This document shows positions 1 through 8,153 of a stretch of 43,377 nucleotides of DNA, piece by piece. Every line of letters starts with the position of its first letter. The stretch's first letter is position 1. The DNA is taken from the NCBI GenBank assembly GCA_946406585.1, contig CAMJLI010000004.1:1-43377 (forward strand). The letters run 5' to 3'. Made by a program: the position numbers and the translations under genes. Below the pieces are notes generated by a model, which was not told where the DNA came from, ran no database searches, and worked only from the letters and a program-made list of their open reading frames with translations. Source of the DNA: an uncultured Prevotellaceae bacterium (lineage in GTDB: Bacteria > Bacteroidota > Bacteroidia > Bacteroidales > Bacteroidaceae).

Positions 1-2
1 GC

Positions 3-527
3 GACATGGGCATGGAAGACCCGATGATGGTTACTGTATTCATGGGTGTAATCAATATCCTTTTCACTCTCGTTGCCATCTTTACTGTTGAGAAATGGGG
101 TCGCAAGCCTCTTCTCATTTGTGGCTCTCTTGGCATGGCCTTGGGCGCTTTTGGTGTTGCTGTCACATTCGGCCATGTTGGCATGGAGATGGTCACAGCC
201 ATTTCAATAATGGTGTATTCCGCATCGTTCATGTTCTCTTGGGGACCAATCTGCTGGGTGCTCATAGCAGAAATATTCCCCAATACCATTCGTGGTGCTG
301 CCGTTGCAATTGCCGTGGCTTTCCAATGGATATCAAATTTCATTGTCAGCTCCACATTCGTGCCGATGTTCAACATGCACCTCACTGAGGGCGATGATTT
401 CGGACACTGGTTCACATACGGACTCTATGGCGTCATCTGTGTCATTGCTGCCATCTTCGTATGGAAACTTGTCCCGGAAACCAAGGGCAAGACTCTTGAG
501 GACATGACAAAACTTTGGAAAAAGTAA
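3..527 (+). CDS. MFS sugar transporter, sugar porter family (3' part only)
   Basis: This is the C-terminal part of a major facilitator superfamily sugar:H+ symporter of the inner membrane, cut by the window start. The reading frame is open to the first base, so the Met at base 6 is probably internal. About four hydrophobic segments are visible. The signature VPETKGKTLE lies near the C-terminus, which is diagnostic of the sugar porter (XylE/GLUT) family, and WGPICWVLIAEIFP matches the loop before the last helices of that family. Roughly 175 of the usual 450-480 residues are present. The substrate cannot be read from this fragment; xylose-, glucose- or arabinose-type transporters all fit. A 13-bp hairpin follows the stop codon, so the gene probably ends its transcript. 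Confidence 0.9.
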   Translation, partial: DMGMEDPMMVTVFMGVINILFTLVAIFTVEKWGRKPLLICGSLGMALGAFGVAVTFGHVGMEMVTAISIMVYSASFMFSWGPICWVLIAEIFPNTIRGAAVAIAVAFQWISNFIVSSTFVPMFNMHLTEGDDFGHWFTYGLYGVICVIAAIFVWKLVPETKGKTLEDMTKLWKK

Positions 528-540
528 TTTTTTGTTGACT

Positions 541-572
541 GACTTGGGCTTCAAATCATTGAAGCCCAAGTC
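541..572 (+). terminator. Perfect hairpin after the sugar transporter gene
   Basis: A 13-bp perfect inverted repeat (gacttgggcttca / tgaagcccaagtc) with a 6-nt loop lies 14 bp after the transporter stop. A T-run (about 528-533) lies before it rather than after it, so it is not a textbook intrinsic terminator. Termination or 3'-end stabilisation is inferred from stem strength and position. Confidence 0.55.
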
Positions 573-644
573 ATTTCCTACCCATGCATTTCAAGTGCAA
601 TTGTTCATATTCCCGTTCTTAGCCTAAATAAACAGTCCACCAAC

Positions 645-2372
645 ATGAGATTCTCAATACTCGTATTCTTGATGATGTGCTCTTTGTGTGGTTATTCACA
701 GCAAGCAGACATGGCTTCTGAAAACCACACACAGCCTCCATTGCTGATGAAGCGATGTGTTCCTGGAACGAGATTGGGGGATGGGCGTATGAAGAAAACC
801 AAGTCGTCCGGGGTGTATTACCATAGGCCGGAGGGCGCATATTATGTAGGCTTCGGGTTTGATGGCCTTGGGTATCACCAGTCGGTTTTGTATGTATGTC
901 CTTGGCAGGATGTCACTTTTCGTGATAGCGATGCCGGTCATAGAGGGACATGGCATACTTGGACTTTTTCACGCAACACCAACAAGGGTGACTTCTTTGC
1001 AGACCCTTCGGTAGTGGTGGGGCCGGATGGCGACTATGTGTGGAAATATGCTCCCGGCAATGACAACAACATGTATTACACTCCCACGCTTACGCTTGGG
1101 GCAGACTCTTTTTTCATAGGTGAGGAAAACTACTTCCACACCACCACCACCAATGCTTATCCCGGAAGGATTATGGCTGGTTCGCAAGTAGTCATAAAGG
1201 CAGCTGACGACCATCAACGTTATTATTACATGGGAGTGTCGTATGGCAACTCTTCGTCCTGGGGCATAATTGGAGACAACATGTTCGGCACGGGAATTGT
1301 GTATGACAAATATGTTTCATACGGAGCGGCTCAAGTTTTCGACCGCCCAATGTCGCCTCTTGCCGTTGACAAGGTGTTCATCCATGGCAATTCCTATTCA
1401 CGACAGCCTATTCCTCAGGGTGACACGCTCGTATGTTATATTTCCAAATGTACCAAACGGACACTAAACTCTGGTGCCGTCATTTCCGCCCCTACATACG
1501 AGTACACGGATACGCTTTATGCTTTTGCTGCCGATACATTGGGCTTTGTAAAGACCAGACTAAGGAATGGTGTGTCTATCTATGAGGGTGATGTGCTGTT
1601 CTCCAAAAAGACAATCGGCGAGGGAGGTGAGTTGCGTGATGCTCCCCTGGTTGTTTCTCCCGATGAATTTGACGAGAATGGCTTCGCCATGGTGTTTGTA
1701 GGCTTCGACAAACCCAACGTCGACCTTGGCGTTTTCGGGTATTATTTCAATGACGACGAAGACGATATTGAGGAGGGGCAAATGCTTTTCTATGACCCTG
1801 ACACAGGAAATGAATACATTGACATTTATGGTGCAGGCATTGCAATGCAGGCAGGCATGGTGGCCATGTATGATGCCGTGCTGGTGGAAGATGAAAACGG
1901 AGCAAATGTCCTTAGGGTTTCTGACGATGGCTTGACCTGCCAGACAGAGGACTTGCCACCATTGCTGGGGGAGCCGGGTGTTCCCGTTCATACTGCCTTG
2001 CCTTGGTTTGACGAAAATGGCACTCCCAACTATGAGTTGGTGGGACTACCTCAGTGGGTGAGGGAAGTGGAGATTGATGAGTCGGAGAGGGATGTCGCCA
2101 ATCACCAATGCAAGGGAATGGTGAAATTCTTGTGCGAACCTTTGTCGCACGATGAACCTTGTCGTGTGGCTTCGATTACCATACGTGGAAAAGGTGTGGA
2201 AAGCAATGTTCCCATAATCCTGTTGCAGGGTGCTGTGACCATGGGGGTGGCTGACGAAAAACCATCATCTGGTAAGCGAGATGGAAAGACTTACAACATG
2301 TTAGGACAACGTTGTGGGGCTGGTGCAAAGGGCATCCTGGTGCGTGACGGACGGAAAATAGTGGTGCGCTAA
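645..2372 (+). CDS. Secreted protein of unknown function with Bacteroidetes C-terminal tail
   Basis: The 575-residue product begins with a signal peptide (MRFSILVFLMMCSLCGYSQQ, cleavage near residue 19). The body is rich in Tyr, Gly and Asp and looks beta-rich. I do not recognise a catalytic domain. Acidic stretches around residues 370-380 could bind metal but match no named motif. The last ~25 residues (YNMLGQR...KGILVRDGRKIVVR) match the short conserved tail, of the form NxxGQ+V...GIYIxxGKKVV, on many secreted Prevotella proteins. That tail resembles a type IX secretion C-terminal signal. The gene sits 117 bp after the sugar transporter, separated by a hairpin, so a shared transcript is uncertain. 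A cell-surface or outer-membrane location is inferred. Its function is unknown. Confidence 0.8.
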   Translation: MRFSILVFLMMCSLCGYSQQADMASENHTQPPLLMKRCVPGTRLGDGRMKKTKSSGVYYHRPEGAYYVGFGFDGLGYHQSVLYVCPWQDVTFRDSDAGHRGTWHTWTFSRNTNKGDFFADPSVVVGPDGDYVWKYAPGNDNNMYYTPTLTLGADSFFIGEENYFHTTTTNAYPGRIMAGSQVVIKAADDHQRYYYMGVSYGNSSSWGIIGDNMFGTGIVYDKYVSYGAAQVFDRPMSPLAVDKVFIHGNSYSRQPIPQGDTLVCYISKCTKRTLNSGAVISAPTYEYTDTLYAFAADTLGFVKTRLRNGVSIYEGDVLFSKKTIGEGGELRDAPLVVSPDEFDENGFAMVFVGFDKPNVDLGVFGYYFNDDEDDIEEGQMLFYDPDTGNEYIDIYGAGIAMQAGMVAMYDAVLVEDENGANVLRVSDDGLTCQTEDLPPLLGEPGVPVHTALPWFDENGTPNYELVGLPQWVREVEIDESERDVANHQCKGMVKFLCEPLSHDEPCRVASITIRGKGVESNVPIILLQGAVTMGVADEKPSSGKRDGKTYNMLGQRCGAGAKGILVRDGRKIVVR

Positions 2373-2458
2373 GTCAAGGGCAACAACCGAGGGGGCACAC
2401 TACTGCCCACAAGAGTGAAAAAACCATCAACAGCGACAATAGTATAGCTTTTTTTTCG

Positions 2459-2466
2459 TAATTTTG
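2459..2466 (+). promoter_or_regulatory. Bacteroidetes-type -7 box upstream of metF
   Basis: TAATTTTG matches the -7 consensus TAnnTTTG and lies 30 bp before the metF ATG. No convincing TTTG -33 box is seen at the expected distance; the upstream stretch is a T-run. The metF-holB-ricT-gldH group probably starts here. Confidence 0.6.
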
Positions 2467-2496
2467 CAACCAAATGCCAAATGGCAAGATTGCAAC

Positions 2497-3453
2497 ATGA
2501 CATTGACAGACATAATAAACTCTTCGCAGACCCAGAGGCAATTCTCTTTTGAGGTGCTGCCACCACTCAAGGGAAACGGCACTGATGCCCTTTTCCAAAC
2601 CATTGACTCGTTGCGCGAGTTCTGCCCCAGATATATAAATATCACTACACATCACAGCGAATACGTCTACAAGGAACTTGCCAACGGACTGCTTGAGAGG
2701 CATCGCGTGCGGCGCAGGCCTGGCACCATCGCCATTGCTGCTGCCATACAGCAGAAATACAACATTCCCGTAGTGCCACATGTGATTTGCAGTGGAACAA
2801 CAATAGAGAATATAGAGTATGAACTGCTTGACTTGCAATTCCTCGGCATCACCAACCTGTTGCTGCTAAGAGGCGACAAGGCAAAGGACGACAAGATATT
2901 CACTCCCACGCCAGGCGGTCATGCACATACCACTGATTTGATTAGCCAGGTGATGAGGTTCAATGACGGCTTCTTCGCCGACGGGACACCCATCAAGCAT
3001 CCGGGAAAGCCTTTCTCTTTCGGGGTGGCGTGCTATCCCGAGAAACATGAGGAGGCTCCCAATATGGAGCAGGACATGGCGCATCTCAGGGCCAAGCAAG
3101 ACCTGGGTGCACAATATGCCGTAACACAGATGTTCTTCGACAACCAGAAGTACTACGATTTCGTGGAACGGGCAAGGGCAATGGGCATCACAATACCCAT
3201 TATCCCCGGCATAAAGCCTTTGGCCAAATTGTCGCAACTGAACATGGTGCCCAAGACATTCCATTGTGACTTGCCAGAGGCATTGGCATCGGAAATGCTG
3301 AAATGCAAGACCGATGACGATGTGCAGCGGTTGGGCGTGGAATGGACTACCGCACAATGCCGCGACCTGTATGCCCACGGGGTGTCGAACATACATTTTT
3401 ACACCGTTTCCGCAGTGAAGTCGGTGAGGGAGGTGGCTGAGAGGCTGATGTGA
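2497..3453 (+). CDS. metF: Methylenetetrahydrofolate reductase
   Basis: This 318-residue FAD-dependent cytoplasmic enzyme reduces 5,10-methylene-THF to 5-methyl-THF for methionine synthesis. The N-terminal FSFEVLPPLKG corresponds to the family's FEFFPPK motif with its catalytic Glu. Other family segments are YINITTHH, the ILLLRGD-type stretch NLLLLRGDK, QDLGAQYAVTQMFFDN (FAD/folate site) and IPIIPGIKPL. Length fits bacterial MetF. The ATG at 2497 is chosen because the upstream extension begins with TTG inside the promoter -7 box. The holB start follows 81 bp after the metF stop on the same strand, so the two may be cotranscribed. Confidence 0.95.
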   Translation: MTLTDIINSSQTQRQFSFEVLPPLKGNGTDALFQTIDSLREFCPRYINITTHHSEYVYKELANGLLERHRVRRRPGTIAIAAAIQQKYNIPVVPHVICSGTTIENIEYELLDLQFLGITNLLLLRGDKAKDDKIFTPTPGGHAHTTDLISQVMRFNDGFFADGTPIKHPGKPFSFGVACYPEKHEEAPNMEQDMAHLRAKQDLGAQYAVTQMFFDNQKYYDFVERARAMGITIPIIPGIKPLAKLSQLNMVPKTFHCDLPEALASEMLKCKTDDDVQRLGVEWTTAQCRDLYAHGVSNIHFYTVSAVKSVREVAERLM

Positions 3454-3534
3454 GTTTTCCCACTTTCTGATGCCATGCTTGCTCGTGCATCACGATGGTG
3501 GAAAGCGGAGGGTGAATACAACAATTATCAAGAG

Positions 3535-4674
3535 ATGAAATTTCAAGAAGTCATAGGCCAAGGTGAGGCAAAACAAAGACTTGTGAAACTTGTGGAGGAG
3601 GGGCGTGTGCCTCATGCCATGCTTTTCACAGGGCCAAAGGGGTGTGGAAAAATGGCCATGGCCATGGCTTTCGCATCTTATCTGCTTTGTGCCAACAGGC
3701 ACGATGGCGACTCTTGCGGGACGTGCCAACAGTGCATCATGCTAAGGAAATGGGCACATCCCGACTTGCATTTCACTTATCCTGTGATAAAACAGAGTGG
3801 TACGACTTCTGATTACAAGCCTGTCAGCGATGACTTCTCAAAGGAATGGCATGACCTCTTGGCAGATGGGCCATATTTCACCATCGAACAGTGGCTGCAG
3901 GCCATGGGGACAACTACCCAGCAAGCCATCATGACAGTCAAGGAGGCTGATGCCATTTCACACAAGCTCAGCTTGAGGTCAAGCCAGGGTGGGTACAAGG
4001 TGTCGCTGATTTGGTTGCCTGAACGCATGAGGGAAGATACGGCTAACAAACTTCTCAAGATGATAGAAGAACCGCCTTCACAGACTGTCTTCATCATGGT
4101 GAGTGAGAATCCTGCAACGCTACTTGAAACCATCAGGAGCCGCACACAGCTGTTCAGCATGCAGCGAATAGCCATTGAAGACATAGAATTGGCTTTGGTG
4201 CAAAAGAGAGGCATAGACGAGGAACCAGCAAAGAAATTGGCAAGATTTGCCGAAGGCAGTTGGCTGAAGGCTTTGGACGCTCTGGATGCTGAAAGCGAAA
4301 ACCGGGAATTCCTCGCCGATTTCATATCGCTCAACCGACTGTCGTTCTCACGCGATGTGAAAGGGCTGGCAAAGTGGAGCCAAGACGTGACAAAGTATGG
4401 AAGGGAAAAACAAAAACGAATGCTTGCCTTTTTCCTCAGAATGACAAGGGAAAGCTTCATGTACAATTTCCATATCCCACAATTGACATACCTCACAACC
4501 CAAGAGGAGAATTTCATCAAGAAATTCGCTCCATTCATGAATGAAAACAACGTGATGGAAATGGCAGACGTCTTTTCGGAAGCCATACGAGACATTGGAC
4601 AAAATGCAAATGCCAGAATCGTGTTTTTCGATGTGGCTTTGCAGTCTACAAAATTGATAAGAAAAAAACAATAA
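3535..4674 (+). CDS. holB: DNA polymerase III delta-prime subunit
   Basis: This 379-residue protein is a non-catalytic clamp-loader subunit of the replisome. It begins MKFQEVIGQ, the standard family start; an upstream in-frame ATG at 3475 would add 20 residues unlike the family, so it was not used. A Walker A-like GPKGCGK is at residues 33-39. A four-Cys zinc module (C52, C61, C64, C67) is typical of gamma/delta-prime proteins. MIEEPPSQTVFIMVSENP matches the sensor region, and the SRC motif is here SRT within IRSRTQLF. The C-terminal helical collar domain is present. In Bacteroidales holB is typically followed by ricT/PSP1 and gldH, as here. Confidence 0.93.
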   Translation: MKFQEVIGQGEAKQRLVKLVEEGRVPHAMLFTGPKGCGKMAMAMAFASYLLCANRHDGDSCGTCQQCIMLRKWAHPDLHFTYPVIKQSGTTSDYKPVSDDFSKEWHDLLADGPYFTIEQWLQAMGTTTQQAIMTVKEADAISHKLSLRSSQGGYKVSLIWLPERMREDTANKLLKMIEEPPSQTVFIMVSENPATLLETIRSRTQLFSMQRIAIEDIELALVQKRGIDEEPAKKLARFAEGSWLKALDALDAESENREFLADFISLNRLSFSRDVKGLAKWSQDVTKYGREKQKRMLAFFLRMTRESFMYNFHIPQLTYLTTQEENFIKKFAPFMNENNVMEMADVFSEAIRDIGQNANARIVFFDVALQSTKLIRKKQ

Positions 4675-4729
4675 CACCGTAGGAAACGGGTAACTACATG
4701 ACAACATGTCATTTGACCGACCATAGATT

Positions 4730-6139
4730 ATGGATTACAAAAACATGAAATACAAAATCAGCGCCGGGTGCGACAGAGGGTTGTGCCGACGTGGAGTGGG
4801 AAGACAGGACAAACAGCTGAACACCTACGACTGGCTTGCTGATGTGCCAGGCAATGCCGATAGGACTGACCTCGTGGAGGTGCAGTTCAAAAACACACGG
4901 AAAGGATATTATCATAATGTCAACAACCTTGATTTGAAAAAGGGAGACATCGTGGCTGTGGAAGCCAATCCGGGGCACGACATAGGAGTGGTCACACTCA
5001 CGGGAGAATTGGTGAAATTGCAAATAAAAAAAGCTAATCTCAAGTCAGCCGACGACATAAAGCGAATCTATAGGCTTGCCAAGCCGGTGGACATGGAAAA
5101 ATACGAGGAAGCCAAGAGCAGGGAACACGGCACGATGATTCAAAGCAGGCAAATAGCAAAAGACCTGGGGCTGGACATGAAAATAGGGGATGTGGAGTAT
5201 CAAGGGGATGGCAACAAGGCTATCTTCTACTATATCGCCGACGAGAGAGTGGACTTCAGGCAGCTTATCAAGGTGCTGGCAGAGGCTTTCCATGTGAGAA
5301 TAGAGATGAAGCAAATAGGAGCAAGACAGGAGGCTGGCAGAATAGGTGGGACAGGACCTTGCGGAAGAGAACTTTGTTGTGCTACATGGATGAAAAACTT
5401 CATCAGCGTGAGCACAAATGCTGCCAGGTTTCAAGACATATCACTCAATCCACAGAAACTGGCCGGAATGTGTGCAAAATTGAAATGCTGTCTCAACTAT
5501 GAGGTCGACAACTATATGGAAGCTGGAAAACGCTTGCCTTCAAGGGATGTGGTGTTGCAAACACTGGATGCTGACTATTATCTCTTCAAGACCGACATAC
5601 TCGCAGGGCTGGTCACTTACTCTACAGACAAGAGGACAGCTGCAAATCTCGAGGTCATTTCTGTGGATAGAGCCAAGGAAATCATAGAGATGAACAAACA
5701 GGGCGAAAAGCCCATGTCTCTACAAGAGGATGGCAGACAGAAGGAGGATGACAAGACAAAAGACCTCTTGGAAGGGGAGAGCATAACCAGATTCGACAAA
5801 AGCAAGAAAAAGAAAAAACGCAAGTCGAAAGCTGACAAGAACGCCAAAACCGAAGTGGCTGCAGAACAGTCTGGAAAGCAAGGTGCCAACGCTGAAAAGC
5901 AGAAACCTGCAGAAAAGAATGCTGCCAAGGACGAGCAGACTGTAGAAAACAAGGCCAAGGAACAAGCAAACGCACAAATGGGCGAGCCCGTGGGCGATGC
6001 TAAAAAGGTGAAAAAACCACAGGCAAACAGACGGGCATACAAAAAGGCAAAACCTGCCGGCAATGGTCAGGAGGGCGGGGCACAACCGGCATCCGACCGA
6101 CAAGGAAAAAACGAACAAAATCCAGGGCAACAGCAATAA
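4730..6139 (+). CDS. ricT: PSP1/RicT-like protein with lysine-rich tail
   Basis: This 469-residue cytoplasmic protein belongs to the PSP1/YaaT (RicT) family. In Bacillus RicT is part of an Fe-S-containing complex that acts with RNase Y on mRNA maturation; in Bacteroidetes its role is unproven. The PSP1 core spans about residues 45-260. The conserved Cys set is C211, C216, C217, C248, C253 and C254 (GPCGRELCC and CAKLKCC), with extra Cys at 14 and 19 near the N-terminus. After about residue 330 the protein becomes a low-complexity Lys/Ala/Glu/Gln tail of ~140 residues, likely disordered and possibly nucleic-acid binding. An alternative start is the Met at 4745. The next gene, gldH, begins 7 bp after the stop, which suggests cotranscription. 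Confidence 0.88.
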   Translation: MDYKNMKYKISAGCDRGLCRRGVGRQDKQLNTYDWLADVPGNADRTDLVEVQFKNTRKGYYHNVNNLDLKKGDIVAVEANPGHDIGVVTLTGELVKLQIKKANLKSADDIKRIYRLAKPVDMEKYEEAKSREHGTMIQSRQIAKDLGLDMKIGDVEYQGDGNKAIFYYIADERVDFRQLIKVLAEAFHVRIEMKQIGARQEAGRIGGTGPCGRELCCATWMKNFISVSTNAARFQDISLNPQKLAGMCAKLKCCLNYEVDNYMEAGKRLPSRDVVLQTLDADYYLFKTDILAGLVTYSTDKRTAANLEVISVDRAKEIIEMNKQGEKPMSLQEDGRQKEDDKTKDLLEGESITRFDKSKKKKKRKSKADKNAKTEVAAEQSGKQGANAEKQKPAEKNAAKDEQTVENKAKEQANAQMGEPVGDAKKVKKPQANRRAYKKAKPAGNGQEGGAQPASDRQGKNEQNPGQQQ

Positions 6140-6146
6140 ATAGGAC

Positions 6147-6641
6147 ATGGCCTGTAAAAAGATGCTTTACCATGGAGCAATCGTGGCTGCTATTGTCACT
6201 GCAGCCATGGTTGCTGCTTGCTATCCGAGAACAGCATATTTCAGATTCTTTTCAGTCAACATAAATGGGTGGAGCAGGGACTCTGTGCTGCATTATGATG
6301 TCGGGGCTGTGAAGGAAAAGGGGTATTACGTCGAGGAGATAGGTGTGAGGGCTAATGCAGACTATCCTTTCCAGCAACTGTCATTAGTGGTGGACCAGAC
6401 CGTCATATCCACAACAAGAGAGCATGGCAACATACACTTGAGCGACACCTTGACAATAAATGTCTACGACCAAATGGGCAGGGTAAATGGCAGGGGCGTG
6501 AATTTCAAACAGATGATGGTGCCGCTGAAAAGCATTCCTCTTGAAAAGGATGATTCCATCTCAATGACCATCAGGCACAACATGCGAAGGCTCGACATCA
6601 GCGGCATCGCAGATGTAGGACTCAGGGTGACAATGCAATAG
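6147..6641 (+). CDS. gldH: Gliding motility-associated lipoprotein GldH
   Basis: This 164-residue lipoprotein has an N-terminal hydrophobic segment and a lipobox ending at C25 (MVAAC). The body matches the GldH family: aromatic residues just after the lipidated Cys, a GWSRDSVLHYDV segment, and paired beta strands ending in a GIADVGLRV-type motif. GldH is needed for gliding in Flavobacterium but is kept in non-motile Bacteroidales, where its job is unclear; a link to the cell envelope or type IX secretion is usually assumed. The gene lies 7 bp after ricT, the usual holB-ricT-gldH order, and converges with rodA 39 bp later. An acidic lipoprotein export signal after the Cys is absent, so a periplasm-facing location is more likely than surface display. 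Confidence 0.85.
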   Translation: MACKKMLYHGAIVAAIVTAAMVAACYPRTAYFRFFSVNINGWSRDSVLHYDVGAVKEKGYYVEEIGVRANADYPFQQLSLVVDQTVISTTREHGNIHLSDTLTINVYDQMGRVNGRGVNFKQMMVPLKSIPLEKDDSISMTIRHNMRRLDISGIADVGLRVTMQ

Positions 6642-6680
6642 CATAGAATGGCAGGTGCCACTTGAAGGCGTCAGAAGGCA

Positions 6681-8153
6681 TCATGTCCGGATAAGGTTGC
6701 GGCTGGCATCGATGCGAAGGAAAATGAAAAGCAGGATGGTGAAACCCCATAACGAACTGCCGCCATAACTGAAGAATGGCAAGGGGATGCCTATCACCGG
6801 AGTGAGGCCAAGCACCATGCCTACATTTATGAAGACATGGAACAAGAATATGCTTAGCACACAATAGCCGTAAACCCTGCCAAACTTGAATGGTTGGCGC
6901 TCTGCCAGGACTATAAGCCGCAAAATCAAGGCCAGGAAAAGCAACAACACACCAGCCGATCCAAGAAATCCCTCTTCTTCGCCAACAGTGCAAAAGATGA
7001 AGTCTGTATCCTGTTCTGGCACAAATTTCAATTTTGTCTGGGTTCCATTTAGAAAGCCTTTGCCACGCAAACCGCCAGAACCAATGGCTATCTCGCTCTG
7101 GTGAACATTATATCCCACTCCTTTGACATCATCCTCCAAACCAAGCAACACGTTGATGCGGTTGCGCTGATAATCTTCCATCACATTGTTGAGAACTATG
7201 CTCGCAGAATAGAAGAACACTATGGAACCAAGCGAGAACATGGCAATATACAAATAGTTGCTTACACGACTGCTCAGTCCTTGATATAAGTAGTAGCCTA
7301 TTAGAGAAGCACACACCACCAACTGCACCCAGACTATGTCGAAAGGTATCACATATTCGGAAAACAGAAGGAATATTATTGTGATGCCGCCTATGATGCT
7401 GACAAGACGCATCGCTTTTTGCTTGTCGTTGCAATAGACGTGCACCAATCCTGCCGAGAACAACTGGATAAGCAGCAATACCACAAACTTGCCCAGAGAC
7501 GTTGGCGTGTCCCAAAGGCTTACCTGCTCATAGCGTATGCCGACAACAAAATAAAGCACCAGGGCCACACCGGTGAAAAGGATGCTCCCCGGCATGCCTT
7601 CACGGTAGAACATCAGGAAAAATGCGAAATAGACAAGTGCGGAGCCTGCCTCATGCTGCATTACTATACAGCCCATGGGAATCATTACGATGGCACACGA
7701 CAACGCGAAGTCGCGCATGCGGTGTATGTTGTATCCGTATGAACTCATAAACTTGCTGATAGCCAATGCTGTGGCAAATTTTGCAAATTCTGCCGGCTGG
7801 AACCGTATGGAAGGGGTTATCACAATCCACGACCGCGAACCTTTGATGCTTACAGGGTTGAATATGGTGGCGAAAAGCAACAACACAAGAAGGGCATAGA
7901 TGACATAGGAGAATGTGTCGTAGTAGCGGTCGTCGAGCATCAGGATGACAAATCCCAGGCAGATGGATGTGCCTATCCACACCACCTGCATTCCAGAACG
8001 CGTGGAGAGGCTCAGGATGTCTGGCTCGTTGAATGAGTAGCTTGCACCGCATACACTCATCCACCCAAACGCCAGCAGGGCCACATAAATGGCTATTGTC
8101 CACCAATCAAGCGACGCCAGCACTCCGGATTGTTTACCTGTCTTTTGTTCCAT
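6681..8153 (-). CDS. rodA: Rod shape-determining glycosyltransferase RodA
   Basis: This 490-residue SEDS-family integral membrane protein polymerises lipid II glycan strands during cell elongation, working with PBP2. Around ten hydrophobic segments are visible. Conserved SEDS features include the RFQPAEFAKFA segment near residue 116, GCIVMQHEAGSALVYF (a variant of the P-x-x-QPDxGTA loop, with H-E-A-G-S in place of P-D-x-G-T), and a C-terminal GLTPVIGIPLPFFSYGGSS motif. The gene is last in the mre operon: its start lies inside the 3' end of mrdA (20-bp overlap), implying translational coupling with its partner transpeptidase. Confidence 0.95.
   Translation of the reverse strand: MEQKTGKQSGVLASLDWWTIAIYVALLAFGWMSVCGASYSFNEPDILSLSTRSGMQVVWIGTSICLGFVILMLDDRYYDTFSYVIYALLVLLLFATIFNPVSIKGSRSWIVITPSIRFQPAEFAKFATALAISKFMSSYGYNIHRMRDFALSCAIVMIPMGCIVMQHEAGSALVYFAFFLMFYREGMPGSILFTGVALVLYFVVGIRYEQVSLWDTPTSLGKFVVLLLIQLFSAGLVHVYCNDKQKAMRLVSIIGGITIIFLLFSEYVIPFDIVWVQLVVCASLIGYYLYQGLSSRVSNYLYIAMFSLGSIVFFYSASIVLNNVMEDYQRNRINVLLGLEDDVKGVGYNVHQSEIAIGSGGLRGKGFLNGTQTKLKFVPEQDTDFIFCTVGEEEGFLGSAGVLLLFLALILRLIVLAERQPFKFGRVYGYCVLSIFLFHVFINVGMVLGLTPVIGIPLPFFSYGGSSLWGFTILLFIFLRIDASRNLIRT

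Noticed and set aside
2393..2408. Small inverted repeat gggca/tgccc after the secreted protein gene
   Set aside because: Only 5 bp of stem and no T-run; too weak to call a terminator.
2464..2496. Extending metF to an upstream TTG start
   Set aside because: The TTG forms part of the -7 promoter box TAATTTTG, so it cannot be in the transcript; the ATG at 2497 fits MetF proteins.
3813..4724. A 303-codon open frame on the minus strand opposite holB
   Set aside because: It runs antisense to a clear holB gene, has composition expected from a shadow frame and matches no family.
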